In this document: piece by piece, positions 34,806 through 44,464 of the stretch
Numbering within the stretch: the stretch's first letter is position 1
How the letters are laid out: each line of letters starts with the position of its first letter
Source of the DNA: Cupriavidus oxalaticus
Lineage (GTDB): Bacteria; Pseudomonadota; Gammaproteobacteria; Burkholderiales; Burkholderiaceae
Direction: 5' to 3'
Length of the DNA: 64,000 nucleotides
Assembly (NCBI RefSeq): GCF_016894385.1
Contig: NZ_CP069812.1
Span: forward strand, 1,488,001 to 1,552,000
Notes under the pieces: generated by a model
Databases searched by the model: none
What the model was told of the DNA's origin: nothing
The model's input: the letters and a program-made list of their open reading frames with translations, nothing else
Position numbers and translations under genes: made by a program

Positions 34806-36221
34806 TTAGGTTGTCTGTTGCGCGATCAGCCGGCCGAGCGTGGCGACCGCCGCCTCCGCCTCGTCGTTCCACAAATGCCCGTAGTTGAGCCGGATGCAAT
34901 TACGGTAGCCCTGCCGTGCCGAGAAGATCGGCCCCGGCGCCAGCCCGATGCCGGCCTCCAGCGCGGCATGGTGCAGCGCCAGCGCATCGAAGCCCGGCAC
35001 GAACTCGACCCACAGGAAGTACCCGCCATCCGGCCGCGACACGCGCACGCCCTCCGGGAAATGCCGGCCGATGGCGTCGAGCATCTGGCCCTGCTGCATC
35101 TCCAGCACATGGCGCAGGCGGCGCAGGTGCTTGTCGTAGCCGCCGTGCTGCAGATACTCGGCCAGCGCCACCTGGGTGGGCACGCCGGCCGACAGCGTGG
35201 TCATCAGCTTGAGCCGCTGGATCGCCTCGCCGAAGCGTCCCGGCGCCACCCAGCCGATGCGGAACCCCGGCGACAGGGTCTTCGAGAACGAACTGCAATG
35301 CATCACCAGCCCCTGCGTATCGAAGGCCTTGGCCGGCAGCGGGCAGCGGTTGCCGAAATAGAGCTCGCCATAGACATCGTCTTCGATCAGCGGCACCTGG
35401 TGGCGTGCGAGCAGGGCCACCAGCGCCTTCTTCTTGTCTTCCGGCAGGCTCGCGCCGAGCGGATTCTGGAATTGCGTCATGAACCAGCAGGCCTTGACCG
35501 GGTGGCGCGACAGCGCGTGGTCGAGCGCGCCCAGGTCGATGCCCTCGGCCGGATCGACCGGGATCTCCAGCGCCTTGAGGCGCAGCCGCTCCAGCGCCTG
35601 CAGCGCGGCATAGAAGCCCGGCGACTCGATCGCGACCACGTCGCCCGGCCGGGTCACGGCCATCAGGCACAGGTTCAGCGCCTCCAGCGCGCCGTTGGTG
35701 ACGACCAGGTCTTCGGCCGGTTGGGGTGCGCCCGCGCCGAGGTAGCGCAGCGCGATCTGCCGCCGCAGCGCCGCGTTGCCGGGCGGCAGGTCGTTGACCG
35801 AATGCCACGGGTCCAGCGCGCGCCCGGCCCGCGCCAGCGACTTGCCCAGCCGCTCCCACGGGAACAGCTCGGGTGAGGGGAAGGCCGAGCCGAACTGCAC
35901 CAGCTTGCGGTCGCGCGCGCCTTCCAGCACCGCGAACACCAGCTTGGAGATGTCGACCTCGGTCGACGCCTGCCGCGACGGCCGGGCCTGCGGCTGCGGC
36001 AGGTCGCGCCGCGCCGGGCCCGCCACGTAGTAGCCGGATCGCTCGCGCGCGCGCACCAGGCCGCGCTCTTCCAGCCGGTAGTAGGCCTGGAACGCGGTGG
36101 ACGGGCTGACGCCGTATTGCGCCACGGTCTTGCGGATCGATGGCAGGCGGGTGCCGGGCGGCAGGCTGCCGTTGCGGATATCGGCGGCCAGGGTTTCGGC
36201 GAGGGCTTCGTACCGTTTCAT
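34806..36221 (-). CDS. MocR-type GntR/aminotransferase regulator
   Basis: A 471-residue fusion of a GntR winged helix (1-75, LPPGTRLPSIRKTVAQYGVS) with a fold-type I aminotransferase domain (about 105-460). The PLP Lys is Lys314 in SFSKTLSPG, and the aminotransferase Asn, Asp and Tyr motifs (NPLGAS, EDDVYGELYF) are present. These proteins use PLP as ligand to regulate transcription. The ATG at 36221 starts the helix-turn-helix; longer starts are not supported. It is convergent with the ABC gene (6 bases apart) and divergent from DUF2970. Target genes unknown. Confidence 0.88.
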   Translation of the reverse strand: MKRYEALAETLAADIRNGSLPPGTRLPSIRKTVAQYGVSPSTAFQAYYRLEERGLVRARERSGYYVAGPARRDLPQPQARPSRQASTEVDISKLVFAVLEGARDRKLVQFGSAFPSPELFPWERLGKSLARAGRALDPWHSVNDLPPGNAALRRQIALRYLGAGAPQPAEDLVVTNGALEALNLCLMAVTRPGDVVAIESPGFYAALQALERLRLKALEIPVDPAEGIDLGALDHALSRHPVKACWFMTQFQNPLGASLPEDKKKALVALLARHQVPLIEDDVYGELYFGNRCPLPAKAFDTQGLVMHCSSFSKTLSPGFRIGWVAPGRFGEAIQRLKLMTTLSAGVPTQVALAEYLQHGGYDKHLRRLRHVLEMQQGQMLDAIGRHFPEGVRVSRPDGGYFLWVEFVPGFDALALHHAALEAGIGLAPGPIFSARQGYRNCIRLNYGHLWNDEAEAAVATLGRLIAQQTT

Positions 36222-36374
36222 GGGGGCGCTGTCAGGGGCCGGGTGGCGTGGTGGCATTATCGCTCCGGCCCGCAACTGATACGTAAATTTTCCGGGTATC
36301 TGATGCTGTTATGCCTGGCGGCCGGCGGCCATAATCGCTTGTCGTTGCCATAGGCTATCGCGCAAGGAGAGACA

Positions 36375-36599
36375 ATGAACCCGTTGAGGCTGTTGCGGAC
36401 CGTGCTGTGGGGCTTCTTTGGCCTGCGCAAGGGCCAGGAGCACCAGCGCGACCTGGAAAACCTGCGTCCCGTGCCGCTGATCCTGACCGGCGTGGCCGTG
36501 GCTGCCGGGCTGGTAGCCTGCCTGGTGCTGGCCGCCAACTGGGCCGTGTCGAACGCGTCGGCAGCGGCAGGCGCCGTGCCGGCCATGACAATAGCCTGA
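36375..36599 (+). CDS. DUF2970 small membrane protein
   Basis: A 74-residue protein with an N-terminal amphipathic segment (LRLLRTVLWGFFGLRKG), the DUF2970 hallmark, and one transmembrane helix (about 34-56). AGGAGA lies just upstream of the ATG. Function unknown; related proteins often accompany cytochrome oxidase genes, and here a triheme cytochrome gene follows 49 bases downstream. Confidence 0.78.
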   Translation: MNPLRLLRTVLWGFFGLRKGQEHQRDLENLRPVPLILTGVAVAAGLVACLVLAANWAVSNASAAAGAVPAMTIA

Positions 36600-36648
36600 G
36601 CGCGGCGTCGCGTTACATTCCCATCACAACAACAATCTGATCGACCCC

Positions 36649-37995
36649 ATGTCTCGCCCGACCGGGCGGCATTGCGCCGCCGCTTTGCTGCCGGCGCAAT
36701 GGCTGTCCTGGCTGTCCTGGCTGCCCTGGCTTTGGCTTTCCCTGGCGCTGCTGGTTGCCTGCGCGGCTGCTCGTCCGGCGCTGGCCGCGGGCGCCACCGA
36801 GGCGCAGCAGGTCGAACGCGGCCGCTATCTCGCGCGCATCGCCAACTGCGCCGCATGCCATACCCGCGAAGGCGGCAAGCCATTTGCCGGCGGGTTGCCG
36901 ATCCGCACCGCCGTCGGCACGCTCCATTCGACCAATATCACCCCCGACGCCGCCACCGGCATCGGCGCCTATACGCTGGCCGAGTTCGATCGCGCCCTGC
37001 GCCAGGGCGTGGCGCGCGACGGCAAGCGCCTGTATCCGGCCATGCCGTACCCGTCCTACGCCCGCATGCGTGCCGACGACGTGGCCGCGCTGTATGCCTA
37101 CCTGCGCGCGGAAGTCGCGCCGGTGACGCAGCGCAACCCGGCGCCGCAGCTGCGCTTTCCGTATGGCATGCGCTCGCTGCTGTCGGTGTGGAACCTGCTG
37201 TTCCTCGACGACGGCCCGGTTCGCACCGAGCCCGCGCGCGGCGACGCGTGGAACCGCGGCGCCTACCTGGTGCAGGCAGTGGCGCACTGCGGTGCCTGTC
37301 ACACGCCTCGCGGCCGGTTGTTCGCAGAAAAAGGCCTGGACGAGCGCAGCCGCCACTTCCTGTCAGGCGCCAGCGTCGAAGGCTGGTCCGCGACCAACCT
37401 GACCGGCGACCAGCTCACCGGCCTCGGCGCATGGTCGCGCGCGGACATTGCCGAGTTCCTGCGCACCGGGCGCAACGGGCATGCGACCTCGTTCGGGCCA
37501 ATGTCCACCGTCATCTCCACCGCCACGCAATACATGAGTGCAGGCGACCTCGATGCCGTGGCCGCCTACCTCAAGTCGCTGCCCGGCGCGCGCGGCGAGG
37601 ACAAGCCGTTCCGCCCCGATCCGGCCACCGCGCAGCAACTGCACCAGGGCCGCTTCGACCTGCCGGGCGCACGCCAGTACGCGGTGTTCTGCATGCCGTG
37701 CCATGGCGCAGACGGCAAGGGCTTTGCGCGCGTGTTCCCGCCGCTGGCAGGCAACCCGACCGTGGCCGATCCCGATCCGGCGTCGCTGGTCAACCTGCTG
37801 CTCGATGGCGCCGTGACCGCGCGCGTCGGCACCGCCGCCACCGACTACCACATGCCCGGCTATGGCTGGACGCTGGACGACCAGGAGCTGGCCAGCGTGC
37901 TGACTTTCATCCGGCGCGGCTGGGGCAACCGTGCCGGCCCCGTGACAGAAGCCGACGTGGCCGCGCGGCGCCGGGCGCTGGCGGCACAGCGCTGA
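36649..37995 (+). CDS. Triheme cytochrome c (dehydrogenase electron-acceptor subunit)
   Basis: A 448-residue exported protein with an N-terminal membrane/signal segment (about 18-47) and three heme c sites: CAACH at 67-71, CGACH at 214-218 and CMPCH at 348-352. This is the layout of cytochrome subunits of membrane alcohol, aldehyde and gluconate dehydrogenases, which pass electrons to ubiquinone. The flavoprotein gene follows 42 bases downstream, so the pair probably forms one periplasmic dehydrogenase complex. Confidence 0.88.
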   Translation: MSRPTGRHCAAALLPAQWLSWLSWLPWLWLSLALLVACAAARPALAAGATEAQQVERGRYLARIANCAACHTREGGKPFAGGLPIRTAVGTLHSTNITPDAATGIGAYTLAEFDRALRQGVARDGKRLYPAMPYPSYARMRADDVAALYAYLRAEVAPVTQRNPAPQLRFPYGMRSLLSVWNLLFLDDGPVRTEPARGDAWNRGAYLVQAVAHCGACHTPRGRLFAEKGLDERSRHFLSGASVEGWSATNLTGDQLTGLGAWSRADIAEFLRTGRNGHATSFGPMSTVISTATQYMSAGDLDAVAAYLKSLPGARGEDKPFRPDPATAQQLHQGRFDLPGARQYAVFCMPCHGADGKGFARVFPPLAGNPTVADPDPASLVNLLLDGAVTARVGTAATDYHMPGYGWTLDDQELASVLTFIRRGWGNRAGPVTEADVAARRRALAAQR

Positions 37996-38037
37996 GGCGA
38001 AACGCTCCGGCCCGCACCGCTTTTCGATGAGCATCCG

Positions 38038-39885
38038 ATGACGATCACGCGCAGAGACTTCCTCAACGGCACCGCGCTGACCATTGCCGCCGGGCTGGCA
38101 CCGGCGCAATGGCTGCACGCGCAGCAGGGCGGGGCGGCAAGCGCCGGCTATCCGCCGGCCCTGACCGGGCTGCGCGGCAACCATGCCGGCACGTATACGC
38201 TGGCCCACGGCCTGGCGCGCGAGGGTGCCAAATATCCCGTGGTGCTGGCGCGCGAGGCCTTCGACCTGGTCGTGGTCGGCGGCGGGCTGAGCGGGCTGGC
38301 GGCGGCATGGTTCTACCGGCGCCGTTTCGGCGCCGCCCGGCGCATCCTGATCCTCGACAATCACGACGACTTCGGCGGCCATGCCAAGCGCAACGAATTC
38401 ACCGTCCGCGGCCAGCGGCTGGTCACCTATGGCGGCAGCGCCGAGATGCCGCCCGGCGCGGCCAGCGACACCGCCATGCGCGAGCTGCTGGCCGGCATCG
38501 GCCTCGATCCCGCGCACCCGCCGGCCGCACCGCCGCCAGACCCATATGCCGCGCTGGGCATGGGCCGCGCCGTGTTCTTCGATGCCGAGCATTTTGGCCG
38601 CGACCAGTGGCTCGGCGGCGATCCGTTCGGCGAGCTGGCCGATGTGCGCAATGGCCTGCGCCCGCAGGGGCCAGAAGCCGCTGCCCTGCAGCGCTTCCTC
38701 GCGCAGGCGCCGCTGCCCGCGGCGGACCGCGCCGCGCTGGCCCGCCTGGCGGCCGGCACCACCGACTACCTGCCCGGCCTCGACAGCGCCGCACGCGCCG
38801 CTGCGCTGCGCACCATGCGCTACGCCGCCTTCCTGCGCGACAAGGCCGGCCTCGGCCTGCCGGCGCTGCGCTTCCTGCGCAGCCGCAGCAACGATGCCTA
38901 TGCGCTCGATGCCGACGGCATCTCGGTTGCCGATGCCATCGCCATCGGGCTGCCCGCCGGCGCCAACATGCCCGCGCCGGCGCCGAACCCCCGGCTGGGC
39001 AAGTCTCCGGCCTCGCGCCTGTGGTTCCCCGATGGCAATGCCTCGCTGGCACGGCTGCTGGTGCATAGCCTGATTCCGGGCGTGGCGTCGATTGCCGCGC
39101 CGGCCGACGTGGCCACTGCCGCCTTCGACTACAGCCGGCTGGACCGCGACGGCGCGCCGGTGCGGCTGCGGCTGAACAGCACCGCGATCGCGGTCGAGCC
39201 CGATGGCAACATCACCCGCGTGACCTACGGCTGGCGCGGCAACCTGCACCGTGTCGAAGCGCGCCACGTGGTGCTGGCCGGCTACAACATGATGATCCCG
39301 TACCTGCTGCCGTCGCTGCCGGCTGCACAGAAGGCGGTGCTGCGCGACGAGGCCAAGGCCCCGCTGGTCTACACCAAGGTCGCGCTCGACAACTGGCAGG
39401 CCTTCGCCGCGCTGCGCGCGCGGCGCATTCACGCGCCCGCCATGACGTACACCGACCTGTGGCTGGAGCCGCCCGCGGGACCTCGCCCGTCAGATCCCGC
39501 GGTGCTGCACATGCTTTATGTGCCAACCGTGCCCGACAGCGGCATGCGCGCGCGCGACCGCTTCCGCGCCGGCCGGGCCTTCCTGCTCGGGACGCCGTTC
39601 GACGCGCTCGAGCGCGACATCCGCGCGCAGCTGGACCGGATGCTGGGGCAGGCGGGCTTCAGCGCCGGCAAAGTGATCCGCGGCATCACGGTGAACCGCT
39701 GGGCGCACGGCTACAGCTATATGCCGGACAGCATGGCCGGCGAGAACGTGGCGGCCGACGCGGCCTGGCCGAATCTGGCCGGGGTCGGCAACATCAGCAT
39801 TGCCAACAGCGACAATGCCGGCAGCCCGTCGGTGACGGCGGCGATCAGCCAGGGCAAGCGGGCGGTGGAGCGGCTGCCGGGGTAA
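38038..39885 (+). CDS. Tat-exported FAD oxidoreductase, spermidine dehydrogenase-like
   Basis: A 615-residue flavoprotein. A twin-arginine signal RRDFL at 5-9 is followed by a hydrophobic stretch, so it is exported folded with FAD. The FAD-binding VVGGGLSGLAA is at 79-89 and a C-terminal FAD motif is within IANSDNAGSPSV. The overall sequence resembles P. aeruginosa spermidine dehydrogenase (SpdH) and related amine-oxidase-type proteins. Partnered with the triheme cytochrome upstream, it would oxidise a polyamine or similar substrate in the periplasm and feed electrons to the respiratory chain. The substrate is inference. Confidence 0.72.
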   Translation: MTITRRDFLNGTALTIAAGLAPAQWLHAQQGGAASAGYPPALTGLRGNHAGTYTLAHGLAREGAKYPVVLAREAFDLVVVGGGLSGLAAAWFYRRRFGAARRILILDNHDDFGGHAKRNEFTVRGQRLVTYGGSAEMPPGAASDTAMRELLAGIGLDPAHPPAAPPPDPYAALGMGRAVFFDAEHFGRDQWLGGDPFGELADVRNGLRPQGPEAAALQRFLAQAPLPAADRAALARLAAGTTDYLPGLDSAARAAALRTMRYAAFLRDKAGLGLPALRFLRSRSNDAYALDADGISVADAIAIGLPAGANMPAPAPNPRLGKSPASRLWFPDGNASLARLLVHSLIPGVASIAAPADVATAAFDYSRLDRDGAPVRLRLNSTAIAVEPDGNITRVTYGWRGNLHRVEARHVVLAGYNMMIPYLLPSLPAAQKAVLRDEAKAPLVYTKVALDNWQAFAALRARRIHAPAMTYTDLWLEPPAGPRPSDPAVLHMLYVPTVPDSGMRARDRFRAGRAFLLGTPFDALERDIRAQLDRMLGQAGFSAGKVIRGITVNRWAHGYSYMPDSMAGENVAADAAWPNLAGVGNISIANSDNAGSPSVTAAISQGKRAVERLPG

Positions 39886-39933
39886 GAGAGAGGCGGGGGG
39901 GCTGATGGCGGCGCCCGCCTGATGCGCGCGCGG

Positions 39934-40926
39934 TCAGTCGGCGCGCCGGGTCGTCAAGGCCTCGATCTCCTCGTCCTTGGACTGCCACTGATGCGCCAGC
40001 CAGTGGTGGAATTCGGTGCGGAACGCCTTGTTGGTGGCGTAGTCGGCCTCGCAGAACGCCGGCGGCACCGGGAGCTGGTGCATGCGCACCACCACCATGC
40101 CGGCGCGGCCGCAAGCCAGGTCCCAGAAGCTCGGCACACCGTCGGGGTAGGCAATGGTCACGTCGATCATCGAGCGGAAGCGCGTTCCCATCGCATTCAG
40201 CGCCACCGCCAGCCCGCCCGCCTTGGGCTTGAGCAGGTGACGGTACGGCGACGCCTGCGCGGCGCGCTTGGCCTCGCTGAAGCGCGTGCCCTCGGCAAAC
40301 ACCATCACGCTGGTCGGCACCAGCGAGAATTTCTCGCACGCGCGCCGCGCCGTTTCCTGGTCCTGGCGCCGCAGCGCCGGGTTGCGGCGCAGTTCCGTCT
40401 TGCCATGGCGCTTCATGAACGGAAAGTCCAGCGCCCACCACGCCAGCCCGATCACCGGCACATAGATCAGCTGCTGCTTCAGGAAAAACTTCAGCAACGG
40501 GATGCGGCGGTTCAGCGCGTGCTGCAGCACAAAGATATCGGCCCACGACTGGTGGTTGCAGTTGACGAGGTACCAGTCCGCGTAGCGCAGCCCGGTATTG
40601 CCCTGGACATCCCACGGCGCCTGCTGGATGCGCGCGAACCAGCCGGTATTCCAGGAGATCCACCCCGTGGCAATGCCGTTGAGCACCGGATCGATGCGCC
40701 GGCGGACCGCGGCGAACGGCAGCACCAGCTTCAGCAGTGCCAGCGGGAACAGCAACATGCACCAGAACAGGGTGCTGGCAACCAGCACGGTCCAGCTGAC
40801 GATGCCGGTGATCCACGCAAGACGGCCGCGCGGCAAGGGCAGCGGACGACGGGATTCGGGCGAGGCGCTGGATTGACCAGCATTGCCGGCACGGGGCGTG
40901 CCGGATGGCGAGGTAGGAAAAGTCAT
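39934..40926 (-). CDS. 1-acyl-glycerol-3-phosphate acyltransferase-like (PlsC/YihG family)
   Basis: A 330-residue membrane acyltransferase. The HX4D catalytic motif is HQSWAD at 125-130, and the substrate motif EGTR is at 212-215 (VFAEGTRFS). Hydrophobic segments at about 36-72 and 153-172 anchor it in the inner membrane. The YihG-like subgroup adds acyl chains to lysophospholipids. It is convergent with the flavoprotein gene. An N-terminal Ser/Pro-rich stretch (1-30) is probably disordered. Confidence 0.85.
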   Translation of the reverse strand: MTFPTSPSGTPRAGNAGQSSASPESRRPLPLPRGRLAWITGIVSWTVLVASTLFWCMLLFPLALLKLVLPFAAVRRRIDPVLNGIATGWISWNTGWFARIQQAPWDVQGNTGLRYADWYLVNCNHQSWADIFVLQHALNRRIPLLKFFLKQQLIYVPVIGLAWWALDFPFMKRHGKTELRRNPALRRQDQETARRACEKFSLVPTSVMVFAEGTRFSEAKRAAQASPYRHLLKPKAGGLAVALNAMGTRFRSMIDVTIAYPDGVPSFWDLACGRAGMVVVRMHQLPVPPAFCEADYATNKAFRTEFHHWLAHQWQSKDEEIEALTTRRAD

Positions 40927-41234
40927 GGACGACAGTTTGCTAGCGCTCGGTGGATAAAGGCTTGAGCAGAGTCAAGGCGGGCACTACGAACATCGAAAGT
41001 TCAGGGTGGCGCCAGATGCCTAGTGTACGACAGGAAGCAGATTCGGGATGGCGCCGGAGGCACCTGCAGCGCCGGGACAAACCGGTCAGGCTTGGGCTTG
41101 CGGAAGACGCAAACCAACGCCGGCGGGAGCGTCTATGCTTTGAGAATGGGCATGCCGGACGCAATGCGGGGCTACGCCGGCACCACCGCCCTGCACACGC
41201 TCCCCGCCACGCACAACGGTACGGCGGTGACGAC
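40927..41234. other. Intergenic region, no gene seen
   Basis: A 308-base divergent spacer between the acyltransferase (minus) and the lipoprotein (plus). No start codon with a ribosome binding site and no conserved frame was seen. It should hold both promoters, but no clear consensus hexamers were found. Confidence 0.5.
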
Positions 41235-41618
41235 ATGAAGCGTGTTCACGCCCTGATCGCGGCCAGCGCGATGCTGGCTGCCTGCGTTTCGACGGGCGTC
41301 GACGTCCGGCAGGAACACCTGGAAAACTTCCTGCTCGACTTCTCCACGCTCGACGACGTGACCACGCAACTGGGCAAGCCGACCTCGCAGACGACGCTCA
41401 GCAACGGCTCGACCATCCTGGTCTATTCCTTTGCGAGTTCCCGGCCGCATCCCGAGAGTTTTATCCCCTTCATCGGCCCGCTGTTCGCCGGTGGCTCCAT
41501 CAAGTCGTCGACGGTGCTGTTTGAGTTCGACGAGAACGGCGTGCTCCGGAGCCAGCGCAGGACCATGTCGACCAGCGCGTCGGGGTTGAGCGTGTTGCCG
41601 GCGGATGGGTTGCCTTAG
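41235..41618 (+). CDS. Small lipoprotein, SmpA/BamE-like
   Basis: A 127-residue lipoprotein. The signal peptide MKRVHALIAASAMLAAC ends with lipobox Cys17. The mature part has the BamE-like pattern: LLDFSTLDDVTTQLGKPTSQ, then LVYSFASS and a C-terminal FEFDENGVLRS, as in SmpA/OmlA repeats that adopt an alpha-alpha-beta fold. Gly-Pro-Leu-Phe-Ala-Gly-Gly in the middle is a hydrophobic loop. Function unknown; probably outer-membrane associated. It immediately precedes the T6SS island. Confidence 0.7.
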   Translation: MKRVHALIAASAMLAACVSTGVDVRQEHLENFLLDFSTLDDVTTQLGKPTSQTTLSNGSTILVYSFASSRPHPESFIPFIGPLFAGGSIKSSTVLFEFDENGVLRSQRRTMSTSASGLSVLPADGLP

Positions 41619-41854
41619 GGCAGTCTTACATTTCCCGCGGCCGCGGCGAAATATCAGCGTCCGCAGTGCGAATTCAATTTGCGCTCTGTCTGCGTGTCAG
41701 CTGGGAAGATTCTGAACTTGCTTCGGTACGATCAAATGTCGCGATAGTCGAGCCTCTTCAGGCATGTTTTGCGGATAGCATCGATTCCCTCCGCAGAACG
41801 TGCTTGATGCGCATCCGGGCACCCTGTGGTTGTCTTCATTCCAGGAGTGCCCGC

Positions 41855-44464
41855 ATGAATGTCCGCGACCATCTGCCTGTCTACGCCCGCACCGTCACTG
41901 TCTCCGGCCCGGCATTGCCGCATGGCCGCGGGCAGTCACCGTTCACCTTCGTGCGCCTGCAGGGCACGGAAGGGCTCTGCGGCTTGTTCGAGTACGAGAT
42001 CGAACTCAACACTTCCGACAAGGGTTTCAACTTCCACGGCCACGAAGGCAATCTCGACCTGCGCGCAATGAATGGCCGGGAGTTGACCGTACATATCCAG
42101 CTCGATGGCATGGGCACCGGGCCGGCAGGCCGCATCGGCGCGGGCACCCGCGAGATCAGCGGCATCGTCGATCGTGCCCGCTACCTGCGTGCTGAAGGGC
42201 GGCACTTCGTCTATGGCCTGACGCTGCGTCCCTGGCTGTGGCTTGCCGCGCTGAACAAGAACAGCCGGGTCTTCGAGAACCGCACCGACATCGAGATCAT
42301 CGAGGAGGTGCTGTCCGCATATTCCTTCCCCGTTGAGCGCAGGCTGGATGTGGCGAAGTACCCCACGCGGATCTATCGGACCCAATGCGATGAGAGCGAC
42401 TACATTTTCATCGCCCGTCTCATGCAGCACTGGGGCATCTCATGGTTTTTCGAGCATTCGGAGGGGAGACACCGCCTTATCCTGGTCGACCATGTCGGCG
42501 GCTATCTCAGGATGCCGAGCGAAGCCCATCAAACGCTTGAAGTCTATCCGCCCGGCGTCAGGATCGACGAGGAACACCTGGACGACTTCTCGGTAGTGGA
42601 TGCCGTGGTCGCCGGCAAGTACACGACCAATGCCTACAGCTTTACCCAGCCGCGCGGCAACCTGACCGCCAGCAGCGCCGATGCGCGCGAAACAGGCCAG
42701 AACGCCGGCGCCCTGCATCAGGAGGTCTACGACTTTCCCGGCGAGCACGCGCAGCCAGCGACGGACAACCGCCCATGGGATGAAGGCGAGATGATCGCCC
42801 GCATCCGCATGGAAGAGATTCGTTCGCGGGGGCTTCGCTGCTTCGGCGAGGGCAACCTGCGTGCTGTCGTGCCAGGGCACACCCTGCACGTCAGGGGGCA
42901 CCCACAGCTGGCCGCCAACCGGGAGTATGTGGTACTTGACACGCACCTCAGGGTGGAAGATGTGGCGGAAGCCTCCGGCGAAGGCCAGCGGTGGCATTGC
43001 AGGGTGGCATTCGAATGCCATCCGACACACGAGGTATTCCGTCCCGCCCTGAGCGTGCCGTGGCCGGTGGTGACTGGTCCGCAAAGCGCGACAGTGGTGG
43101 GGCCCGAGGGCCATGCCGTATGGCCCGACCGCTTCGGGCGTGTACGCGTGCAGTTTCCATGGGATCGGTTCAATCAGATGTCATGCTGGGTCCGGGTGGC
43201 AACGCCGTGGGCGGGCTCGCAGCATGGCCAGGTCAGCATCCCCCGCATTGGCAGCGAAGTGCTGGTGATGTTTCTGGACGGCGGCAATCCGGATAAGCCC
43301 GTTGTCATGGGGGCGGTGCCGAACAGTCTGAACATGCCGCCGTGGCAGTTGCCGGACCAGCATGTATTGACTGGCATTCGTAGCCGGGAACAGGACGGTT
43401 CGGGCAGCGGCCATCTGGTGTTCGACGATACCAAAGGCGAGATTCAGTCCCAACTCTCCTCCGACCATCAGCGTTCCCAGCTCAGCCTGGGCTACCTCAC
43501 CCGCATCGAGGACAATCGCGGGCGGCAGGATCATCGGGGCGAGGGCTTCGAGCTGCGTACCGATGGGCACGGCGCCATACGCGGCGCCGACGGCCTGCTG
43601 GTCAGTACCGAGGCCAGGCCCGATGCCAGGGCGCATCACAAGGACATGGGCGAAACGCTGCACCGCCTGGACCACGCGCAGCACGCCCATCACACCACCG
43701 CACAACTTGCCCGGCATCACCAGGCGCAGGACAGCGAGCAGCAGGATGTCGCCACGATCCTCAAGGCTCAAAACGAAGAGATCCGTGGCTCAGGCGAGGT
43801 CAACGGCGAACTGACGGCGCCCCATCTGGTGATGGCTTCCGCTGCCGGACTGGCTGCTACGGCTGCAGGGTCCACCCACTTGCATAGCGGCGAGCATCTG
43901 GCCGTCACGACCGGCAAGCATGCGTCGTTCGCCAGCAGCGGCGGCTTCTTCGCCAGCGCGGCGCGGCGCATTGCGCTGTTCGCACACAGCCTGGGGATTC
44001 GGCTGGTGGCCGCGACCGATCACATTGCACTGGAAGCGCAGGGCGGCGACATCAAGGGAACCGCCCGCCGCAACATCCATTTTCGGGCGCTCGGCAATAT
44101 CGTCCTTGAAGCCGACCAGGGCATCGTGTTCAAGGTCGGGCAGACCTACCAGCGCTGGACGCCTTCGCAGATTGTGGAAGGCATGCGCGGGACAAGGCAG
44201 ATTCACGCCGCTGGATTCAGCCTCGATGGCCCCGATGGCATGAGCCCAAGTGCGCTGGCGTTGCCGCACAGCGATTTCGACCAGGAGGTGTACTTGCACC
44301 TGCCCGACGGCTCGCCAGCCGGTAACCGAAAATTCCGCCTGACGCAATCGGATGGCAGCGTGATCGAGGGCGTCACCGCTCCGGATGGACTGACCAGCCT
44401 CCAGCAAAGCCAGGGCGCGGAAAGCATCATGATCGAAATCCTGGAGGCCGCAAGTGGCCAATGA
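41855..44464 (+). CDS. vgrG: Type VI secretion spike protein VgrG with C-terminal effector-docking extension
   Basis: An 869-residue VgrG. The gp27-like base covers about 20-400. The gp5 OB-fold begins near Asp425 with DRFGRVRVQFPWD and RIGSEVLVMFLDGG. The DUF2345 beta-prism lies at about 640-780. The last 70 residues (from about 800, VYLHLPDGSPAG) form a transthyretin-like extension of the type that docks Tle lipases. AGGAG precedes the ATG by 8 bases. The stop overlaps the lipase start by 11 bases. No other T6SS gene is in the window, so this is an orphan vgrG island. Confidence 0.93.
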   Translation: MNVRDHLPVYARTVTVSGPALPHGRGQSPFTFVRLQGTEGLCGLFEYEIELNTSDKGFNFHGHEGNLDLRAMNGRELTVHIQLDGMGTGPAGRIGAGTREISGIVDRARYLRAEGRHFVYGLTLRPWLWLAALNKNSRVFENRTDIEIIEEVLSAYSFPVERRLDVAKYPTRIYRTQCDESDYIFIARLMQHWGISWFFEHSEGRHRLILVDHVGGYLRMPSEAHQTLEVYPPGVRIDEEHLDDFSVVDAVVAGKYTTNAYSFTQPRGNLTASSADARETGQNAGALHQEVYDFPGEHAQPATDNRPWDEGEMIARIRMEEIRSRGLRCFGEGNLRAVVPGHTLHVRGHPQLAANREYVVLDTHLRVEDVAEASGEGQRWHCRVAFECHPTHEVFRPALSVPWPVVTGPQSATVVGPEGHAVWPDRFGRVRVQFPWDRFNQMSCWVRVATPWAGSQHGQVSIPRIGSEVLVMFLDGGNPDKPVVMGAVPNSLNMPPWQLPDQHVLTGIRSREQDGSGSGHLVFDDTKGEIQSQLSSDHQRSQLSLGYLTRIEDNRGRQDHRGEGFELRTDGHGAIRGADGLLVSTEARPDARAHHKDMGETLHRLDHAQHAHHTTAQLARHHQAQDSEQQDVATILKAQNEEIRGSGEVNGELTAPHLVMASAAGLAATAAGSTHLHSGEHLAVTTGKHASFASSGGFFASAARRIALFAHSLGIRLVAATDHIALEAQGGDIKGTARRNIHFRALGNIVLEADQGIVFKVGQTYQRWTPSQIVEGMRGTRQIHAAGFSLDGPDGMSPSALALPHSDFDQEVYLHLPDGSPAGNRKFRLTQSDGSVIEGVTAPDGLTSLQQSQGAESIMIEILEAASGQ

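Noticed and set aside
37363..39432. Open frame of 689 codons on the minus strand opposite the cytochrome/flavoprotein pair
   Set aside because: Arg/Gln/Gly-rich shadow frame covering two clear plus-strand genes with heme and FAD motifs.
41855..44464. Prophage tail spike instead of VgrG
   Set aside because: No phage structural, lysis or integrase genes are nearby, and the downstream lipase/lipoprotein-immunity pairs are T6SS partners.
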